In this document: positions 5,852 to 10,000 of the stretch, piece after piece
Numbering within the stretch: position 1 is the stretch's first letter
Layout of the letters: each line of letters opens with the position of its first letter
Assembly (NCBI GenBank): GCA_020216985.1
Contig: JAIWOH010000030.1
Location: forward strand, 1 to 10,000
DNA from: Nitrospira sp.
GTDB lineage: Bacteria > Nitrospirota > Nitrospiria > Nitrospirales > Nitrospiraceae
Length of the DNA stretch: 10,000 bases
Reading direction: 5' to 3'
Translations under genes and position numbers: made by a program
The notes under the pieces: generated by a model
The model's database searches: none
Told to the model about the DNA's origin: nothing
Seen by the model: the letters and a program-made list of their open reading frames with translations, nothing else

Positions 5852-7255
5852 CTACACGGTTTCAAACGGCGACGCAATGCCTTGATAAGGAATGGTGCGG
5901 ACAAGCGGGCTTCCTTCTCCCTCCGAATGGGAGACGGGTTGACCAGCTTCGAGCCAGGGAAGGGCGGTGAGCGTATTCCAGCGGGCGCATCCGCGGCAGC
6001 GCCCCGACCATTCCGCAGACTCTTGTCTGCACTGGGTGCAAATGTAGGGAACGACGACGCGCTTTTTGAAACCGAGCGCTTTCTTCAACTCGACGATGGC
6101 CTGCTCGAATTGCTGTTTGCGCAAGAAGAGATTGGCCATGATCTTATGATAGTCCAGCAGGTAATCTTGAGGGCCTTCGATCGTCGAAAGGATCTCGAAG
6201 GCTTCATCCACCATTTCAAGCCTATAATAAAGCTTGCCTAAGTAGAATTGCAGCACGGGATCCTGCGGGTTGTGCTGCAAGGCTTCCTGATAGACGCGAA
6301 TGATTTCCCCCGGTTCCCCTTGGTCCAGGAACAATTCTTCAAGCCGGTGAAGAATGATCATGCTTCGCGTCCTGGCATAGACCTTCTTGAAGATTTCGAC
6401 GGCTTCCTTGGTTTTGCCTTCGTGGATCAAAATTTCGCCCAGCCCGATGTACGCGGGGAGGAAGGCGCGGTCCTTCTTGATGGCGCCTCGAAAATAGCGG
6501 CGAGCTTTGTCCGGGTGTCCGCGCTCCAACAACTGACGGCCGACTTCGTACATGCAACCGACCAGCAATTCCGCTTCCGCCCGTTTTTCCTGGGCCGGCA
6601 GGGAAGCCTTGAGTAACCGGTGTTGAATTTCGAGCGCCTCGCTCCACCGTTCCAAGCGGATATTGAGATCACGCTTGCGGATCAGCGCCATCAAGTTGTC
6701 CGACTCGATCTTTAGGATTTTGTCGAACGCCTGAAGCGCCTCCTCATATCGCTTGGCGCACTCCAGATCCGTGCCTAATTCGAGTAGAATTTCAATGTTC
6801 CGGTCGTCGACCCGATGGGCGTGCTGATGAAGCCGAATGGCTTCGGAGAAATTGCGCTCGGATCGGTAGATGTTCCCGAGCCATAGAAGCGAATCGACGC
6901 GATTGGGATCGATGGCGAGGGCCTTTTCAAACAGCGAGATCGCTTCCATCGTGCGTTTGGACATCAAGGCATGGGTGCCGTCCCGATGCAACACGTCCAC
7001 CTTTTCCTTGCGACGGACCTGTCGGTTGCTGCGCCAGTTGACGATGGCGTGGGCCGTCTGTTGGAGGCCGACCAGGAAGGCGACAAAGACCGAGCCGGCG
7101 GCCATGGAAATCAAGACCAGATTGACGGGGCTGAGTTCGAATTCGGTCGTGGGGCTTGTATGGATCGTCACCGCGCCGGGATTCAGTTCGCGGAAATAGC
7201 TATAGATGAAAATACCGGCGCTGATCAAAAAAATCGTGATCAATAGTCTGAGCAT
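5852..7255 (-). CDS. LapB (YciM)-like TPR protein with LapA-like N-terminus and C-terminal zinc ribbon
   Basis: A 467-residue inner-membrane protein. Two membrane segments lie at about 3-20 and 43-65, joined by a loop with NPGAVTIH, followed by a basic stretch (WRSNRQVRRKEK). This two-helix layout resembles LapA (DUF1049). About eight TPR units follow from 88 to 398 (AISLFEKALAIDPNRVDSLL, EALQAFDKILKIESDN, AVEIFKKVYARTRS, AIVELKKALGF). The end carries YICTQCRQESAEWSGRCRGC, a CxxC-x10-CxxC ribbon (Cys406, 409, 420, 423) followed by ARWNTL, as in the rubredoxin-like tail of LapB. LapB in Escherichia coli (389 residues, one membrane helix) controls lipopolysaccharide synthesis through FtsH and LpxC. 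A like role here is inferred. The ATG starts two bases after the rsfS stop, with only a weak ribosome site, so coupling to rsfS is likely. Confidence 0.85.
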   Translation of the reverse strand: MLRLLITIFLISAGIFIYSYFRELNPGAVTIHTSPTTEFELSPVNLVLISMAAGSVFVAFLVGLQQTAHAIVNWRSNRQVRRKEKVDVLHRDGTHALMSKRTMEAISLFEKALAIDPNRVDSLLWLGNIYRSERNFSEAIRLHQHAHRVDDRNIEILLELGTDLECAKRYEEALQAFDKILKIESDNLMALIRKRDLNIRLERWSEALEIQHRLLKASLPAQEKRAEAELLVGCMYEVGRQLLERGHPDKARRYFRGAIKKDRAFLPAYIGLGEILIHEGKTKEAVEIFKKVYARTRSMIILHRLEELFLDQGEPGEIIRVYQEALQHNPQDPVLQFYLGKLYYRLEMVDEAFEILSTIEGPQDYLLDYHKIMANLFLRKQQFEQAIVELKKALGFKKRVVVPYICTQCRQESAEWSGRCRGCARWNTLTALPWLEAGQPVSHSEGEGSPLVRTIPYQGIASPFETV

Positions 7256-7257
7256 GA

Positions 7258-7764
7258 CTAAACCGACTTGCGGGCGGCCGTTTTTCGAGTCGCGACACGC
7301 CGTTGAGGCCCTTCGGGGGCAACCTTTGAGTCCGAGTCTTGGGGAATCGGCACCGACTTCGCGTCGCTCCAGAGCCGCTCGAGGGCATAGTGGGACCGAG
7401 CGTCCTGCCTAAACACATGGGCGACCACGTCGCCGAAGTCGATCAAGACCCATTGTCCCGTCGTCGTGCCTTCGATGCTCAGCGCTCGACGCCCCAGACG
7501 GGAGATGGTTTCGTCGATATGGTCGGCAATAGCGCGGGTTTGCCGATCCGAGTCCGCCGAACCGATGACCAAGTAATCGGCGACAGACGTCAACGGGGCG
7601 ACATGCAGCACCTGCACATCGACGGCCTTCTTGTCGAGCATCGCCTTTCCGATGGCGAGTGCGACGGCCTTAGATGTTTGTCCGATCGCGATCCTCCTGA
7701 TACAAGCGATGCCGAAGTATATAAGATTCAACGGGGGGCGGCAACAGATTTGCCAGTGTGTCAC
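7258..7764 (-). CDS. rsfS: Ribosomal silencing factor RsfS (Iojap/YbeB), start uncertain
   Basis: RsfS binds ribosomal protein L14 on the 50S subunit and blocks joining with 30S when nutrients are short. From GTG 7764, family similarity runs from about residue 30 (SKAVALAIGKAMLDKKAVDV) through VADYLVIGSADSDRQTRAIADHI (61-83) and GQWVLIDFGDVVAHVF (103-118) to ERLW (129-132). A basic tail follows (QRRVATRKTAARKSV), longer than in Escherichia coli RsfS (105 residues). The coordinates use the outermost conventional start, GTG 7764, but its first 29 residues are unlike RsfS and overlap nadD by 95 bases. TTG 7731 is another option without a ribosome site; ATG 7641 would cut into the first helix. 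A perfect AGGAGG points instead to an ATC at 7684-7686. The frame and stop are certain, the start is not. Confidence 0.9.
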   Translation of the reverse strand: MTHWQICCRPPLNLIYFGIACIRRIAIGQTSKAVALAIGKAMLDKKAVDVQVLHVAPLTSVADYLVIGSADSDRQTRAIADHIDETISRLGRRALSIEGTTTGQWVLIDFGDVVAHVFRQDARSHYALERLWSDAKSVPIPQDSDSKVAPEGPQRRVATRKTAARKSV

Positions 7765-8410
7765 CGTTTCTGACTCGACGTCGAATGTCGGACGCCGAAA
7801 TGGGGCAGAGCGGGATCGGAAGACAGATCACGCCTCGACATGACGTACTTGAGATGTCCAGTCGGGGCAGGATTCCCGCGTCAAGCTTGGCCAACATATC
7901 GAGATCGAGGGTCGGTAGCAGGGGAATGCTCACAAGACGACGATACGACTGCCCCGGTCGAGGCACGACGACGAATCGGCACACTTGCAACAATTCCAAG
8001 GGAGCCTTCCAATGGTGGATGTCGAGAAAGGCGTCGAGCCCGATGAGGAAGTAGAAATCCGTCGCCGGGCCGAACTGCCGCTCCAAGGTTCGGACAGTAT
8101 CAATGGAATAGGATTTTCCTTCCCGTCGGACTTCGATATCGGAGAGATCAAATGACGGCGTCCCGGCGATGGCAAGCCGGACCATTTCATAGCGATCCGT
8201 CGCGGACGCCAGCGATCCGTTCCGCTTGTGGGGCGGATCGCCGGCCGGAATAAAGAGCACTCGGTCGAGTCTCAGCCTGTCTCGGGCCTCGCTTGCAACG
8301 GCCAAGTGGCCGTTGTGAATGGGATTGAAACTGCCGCCGAGGAGCCCCAGCTTGAACGGTGAGGAGTGTGAGTCGGGAGAAGAATCGCTCATGACCGAAC
8401 GGCGGCGCAT
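7670..8410 (-). CDS. nadD: Nicotinate-nucleotide adenylyltransferase NadD
   Basis: A cytoplasmic enzyme that joins nicotinate mononucleotide and ATP to give deamido-NAD, in NAD synthesis. The nucleotidyltransferase signature is LGLLGGSFNPIHNGHL (residues 21-36; His32 and His35 form the HxGH-type motif). Next come FIPAGDPPHK (53-62), DFYFLIGLDAFLDIHHW (118-134) and ISASDIRRRVRNG (204-216), the family's ISSTxIR-like ATP site. At 246 residues it exceeds Escherichia coli NadD (213), with a Ser-rich N-terminus of about 18 residues and extra sequence around 155-200. The ATG at 8410 lies 12 bases after the proB stop and lacks a clear ribosome site. ATG 8392 (MSDSSPD) is the alternative and would shorten it by six residues. 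The 3' end overlaps the rsfS reading frame. Confidence 0.96.
   Translation of the reverse strand: MRRRSVMSDSSPDSHSSPFKLGLLGGSFNPIHNGHLAVASEARDRLRLDRVLFIPAGDPPHKRNGSLASATDRYEMVRLAIAGTPSFDLSDIEVRREGKSYSIDTVRTLERQFGPATDFYFLIGLDAFLDIHHWKAPLELLQVCRFVVVPRPGQSYRRLVSIPLLPTLDLDMLAKLDAGILPRLDISSTSCRGVICLPIPLCPISASDIRRRVRNGDTLANLLPPPVESYILRHRLYQEDRDRTNI
7693..7698 (-). promoter_or_regulatory. AGGAGG ribosome binding site inside the nadD end, probably for rsfS
   Basis: A consensus AGGAGG lies in the last codons of nadD, 21 bases before its stop codon. Six bases downstream in the rsfS frame is ATC (7684-7686), just where RsfS similarity begins. No ATG, GTG or TTG stands within normal spacing in any frame. 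Either rsfS starts at the rare codon ATC, a base differs from the true sequence, or the match is chance from the codons CAG GAG GAT. Confidence 0.45.
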
Positions 8411-8422
8411 GCGACTCGAAGT

Positions 8423-9544
8423 CTAGAAAACGACCAGATTGTCTCTGTGGATCACTTCTTCGTATTCCTGCGGTCCGATTCGCGCATGAATGTCCACCGT
8501 CTTGAGGCCTTTTATGCGATCCAACAGGTCCGAGGAAAAATTCACCAGGCCTTTGGCGAATTCTTTTCCATCGGGATCCAGGCAAGCGACCGGATCTCCC
8601 GCCTCAAAATCGCCGATCACCTCGACGATGCCGGAAGCCAGGAGACTTTTTCCCCGCTTGACCAAGGCCTCGACCGCTCCTTGATCCAACCGCACGCGCC
8701 CGCGGGGACGCAGTGTAAAGGCGATCCAATGTTTGCGGCTCTTCATTCTCCGTGCCCGCGCCAAGAAAAGACTGCCGCCGGGATTCCCGGCCAGTACGCT
8801 TGAAAGGAGTCCGGGCCGTTCGCCGTTGACGATCAACGTGGGAACCCCGTACTCGCCGACCTTCTTGGCGGCGCGGACCTTGGTTGCCATCCCCCCGGTT
8901 CCCTCGAAGGTGCTCGAGGCGCCGGCCCGTCGTTCGATATCTTCCGTGATTTCCGGAATGATCGAAATCAGCGTCGCGGTCGGGTTCTTTCTTGGATCTT
9001 CCGTATAAAGACCGTCGACGTCGGATAAAATGACGAGCAACTCCGCGTCCACTAAGTGGGCGACCTCGCTCGCCAACGTGTCGTTGTCGCCGACTCGAAT
9101 TTCATCGACGGCCACGGTGTCGTTCTCGTTGATGATCGGGAGAACTCCGAATCCGATCAAAGCCGCGAGGGTATGGCGGGCGTTTAAGAATCGGCGGCGA
9201 TCAGCCAGGTCTTGATGGGTGAGGAGAATTTGCGCGACTTGAATGCCGCTGCGTTCGAACGCTTTTTCATAAGCCCACATCAGGCGGCTTTGTCCGACGG
9301 CCGCGGCGGCTTGTTTGACCGGAAGGCTTTTCGGATATTCCTTCAACCGCAATTTCTTGATGCCGGACACGATCGCCCCGGATGAGACGACCAGCACTTC
9401 TCGGCCGCTTGTCCGTAAAACGGCCAGCTCGTCGGCAAGCCGCTCGATTTGATCGAGACGCAAGCCGGTGTCGCGGGAAGCGATCAGACTGCTTCCGATC
9501 TTGACGACAATGCGTTTGGCTTTCGTTAAGATTTCGTCTCGCAT
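8423..9544 (-). CDS. proB: Glutamate 5-kinase ProB
   Basis: The first enzyme of proline synthesis from glutamate, cytoplasmic. From ATG 9544 it has 373 residues, close to Escherichia coli ProB (367). The amino acid kinase domain shows RIVVKIGSSLI (about 11-21), VVSSGAIVSG (about 52-61), RRRFLNARHTLAALI, PIINENDTVAVDEIRVGDNDTLA (about 136-158) and EGTGGMATKVRAAKK (about 214-228). A C-terminal PUA domain runs from about 271 (HWIAFTLRPRGRVRLDQGA) to the end. The frame stays open upstream to ATG 9655, but those 37 extra residues are low-complexity and Arg-rich, overlap obgE, and precede the normal ProB start, so I chose ATG 9544. That start overlaps the obgE 3' end by 19 bases and has no strong ribosome site, which points to coupling. 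proA, usually its neighbour, is absent here. Confidence 0.96.
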   Translation of the reverse strand: MRDEILTKAKRIVVKIGSSLIASRDTGLRLDQIERLADELAVLRTSGREVLVVSSGAIVSGIKKLRLKEYPKSLPVKQAAAAVGQSRLMWAYEKAFERSGIQVAQILLTHQDLADRRRFLNARHTLAALIGFGVLPIINENDTVAVDEIRVGDNDTLASEVAHLVDAELLVILSDVDGLYTEDPRKNPTATLISIIPEITEDIERRAGASSTFEGTGGMATKVRAAKKVGEYGVPTLIVNGERPGLLSSVLAGNPGGSLFLARARRMKSRKHWIAFTLRPRGRVRLDQGAVEALVKRGKSLLASGIVEVIGDFEAGDPVACLDPDGKEFAKGLVNFSSDLLDRIKGLKTVDIHARIGPQEYEEVIHRDNLVVF

Positions 9545-10000
9545 GGCCGGCTTCGGAGGCGGTCCACTTGCGCGCCGACGAAGGCGATCAGGTCGTCGAG
9601 ACCTTCTCTCGTGGCGGATGAAACGGGAAAACATCGAAGGCGATGATGCTTGCAATAGTCCCGGAGTCGCGCGAGTCGATCCGACGTTCCGCCGATGTCG
9701 ATCTTCGTTGCGACGACGGCGAAGGGGCGGTCGATCAACGTGTGATCGTACGCCGCAAGCTCGCGCCTCATAGTTTCGAAGCCGGCGATCGGCTCAACAG
9801 GTGTCCACTCCGAGACGTCGATCAGGTGAAGCAAAAAAGCCGTGCGCTCGATATGGCGAAGAAATTGAAGTCCCAGCCCCTTTCCATCGTGGGCTCCTTC
9901 GATCAAGCCGGGAATGTCGGCGACGACGAAGCTGCGATCGGATCCCCAGTGCACGACGCCCAAATGAGGAGCCAAGGTGGTGAACGGATACTCGGCAATT
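9526..10000 (-). CDS. obgE: GTPase Obg/CgtA, C-terminal part of the G domain (5' end outside the window)
   Basis: A ribosome-assembly GTPase linked to 50S maturation and the stringent response. The window holds the G domain from the switch I region to the natural stop. Visible are IAEYPFTTLAPHLGVV (G2), VVADIPGLIEGAHDGKGLGL (G3 and the Obg-specific stretch), LHLIDVSEW, VVATKIDIGG (G4) and PVSSATREGLDDLIAF (G5). The frame is open to the right edge, so the glycine-rich N-terminal Obg domain and the P-loop lie outside. The protein ends shortly after the G domain (residues RLRSRPCETKS), so it has no extra C-terminal OCT domain. The usual NKxD of G4 reads TKID here. Its stop overlaps the start of proB, placing it at the head of the obgE-proB-nadD-rsfS run. 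Confidence 0.96.
   Translation of the reverse strand, partial: IAEYPFTTLAPHLGVVHWGSDRSFVVADIPGLIEGAHDGKGLGLQFLRHIERTAFLLHLIDVSEWTPVEPIAGFETMRRELAAYDHTLIDRPFAVVATKIDIGGTSDRLARLRDYCKHHRLRCFPVSSATREGLDDLIAFVGAQVDRLRSRPCETKS

Noticed and set aside
5630..6241. Plus-strand open frame of 203 codons across the bioB/LapB-like junction
   Set aside because: It crosses two well-supported minus-strand genes and their gap, with no ribosome site or domain.
9545..9655. N-terminal extension of ProB by 37 residues to an upstream ATG
   Set aside because: The added residues are Arg/Pro-rich, come from out-of-frame obgE sequence, and precede the normal family start at ATG 9544.

Overview
The window is ordinary, gene-dense chromosome from a Gram-negative, diderm bacterium with moderately high GC. 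Outer-membrane markers are plain: an OmpA-type lipoprotein, a DUF481 beta-barrel and a LapB-type lipopolysaccharide assembly protein. The obgE-proB-nadD-rsfS order, codon use with GC-rich third positions and the protein style would fit Nitrospirota (Nitrospira-like). That assignment is inference from general resemblance, because no rRNA or other taxonomic marker is present.

Layout. A 3'-complete TPR protein runs rightward at the left edge (1-973). Every other confident gene lies on the minus strand, so read from the right edge leftward: the 3' part of obgE (9526-10000), proB (8423-9544), nadD (7670-8410), rsfS (7258-7764, start uncertain), a LapA/LapB-like TPR protein (5852-7255), bioB (4748-5743), yqgE (3955-4590), a DUF481 porin-like protein (2672-3772), mscL (2192-2626) and an OmpA-domain lipoprotein (1202-2122). 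The two directions converge at 974-1201. No stretch over 300 bases lacks a gene. I saw no tRNA, rRNA, CRISPR array, insertion sequence or attachment site.

How the genes fit together. From obgE to the LapB-like gene the genes overlap or sit a few bases apart, a tight housekeeping operon: ribosome assembly and silencing (obgE, rsfS), proline synthesis (proB, without proA), NAD synthesis (nadD) and envelope control (lapB-like). bioB follows after a 108-base gap holding a hairpin and a possible 21-codon ORF whose stop overlaps the bioB start. The leftward end is an envelope set: a YqgE with a predicted signal peptide, a DUF481 barrel with its own likely promoter, the mechanosensitive channel MscL and a coiled-coil OmpA-like lipoprotein.

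I found no clear new defence, mobile or biosynthetic system. The points most worth checking are the apparent LapA-LapB fusion, the rsfS start (a perfect AGGAGG is followed by ATC, not a usual start codon), small candidate ORFs on both sides of bioB, a codon-biased stretch in frame beyond the TPR gene's stop, the signal peptide on YqgE, and gene-end hairpins that lack U-tracts.
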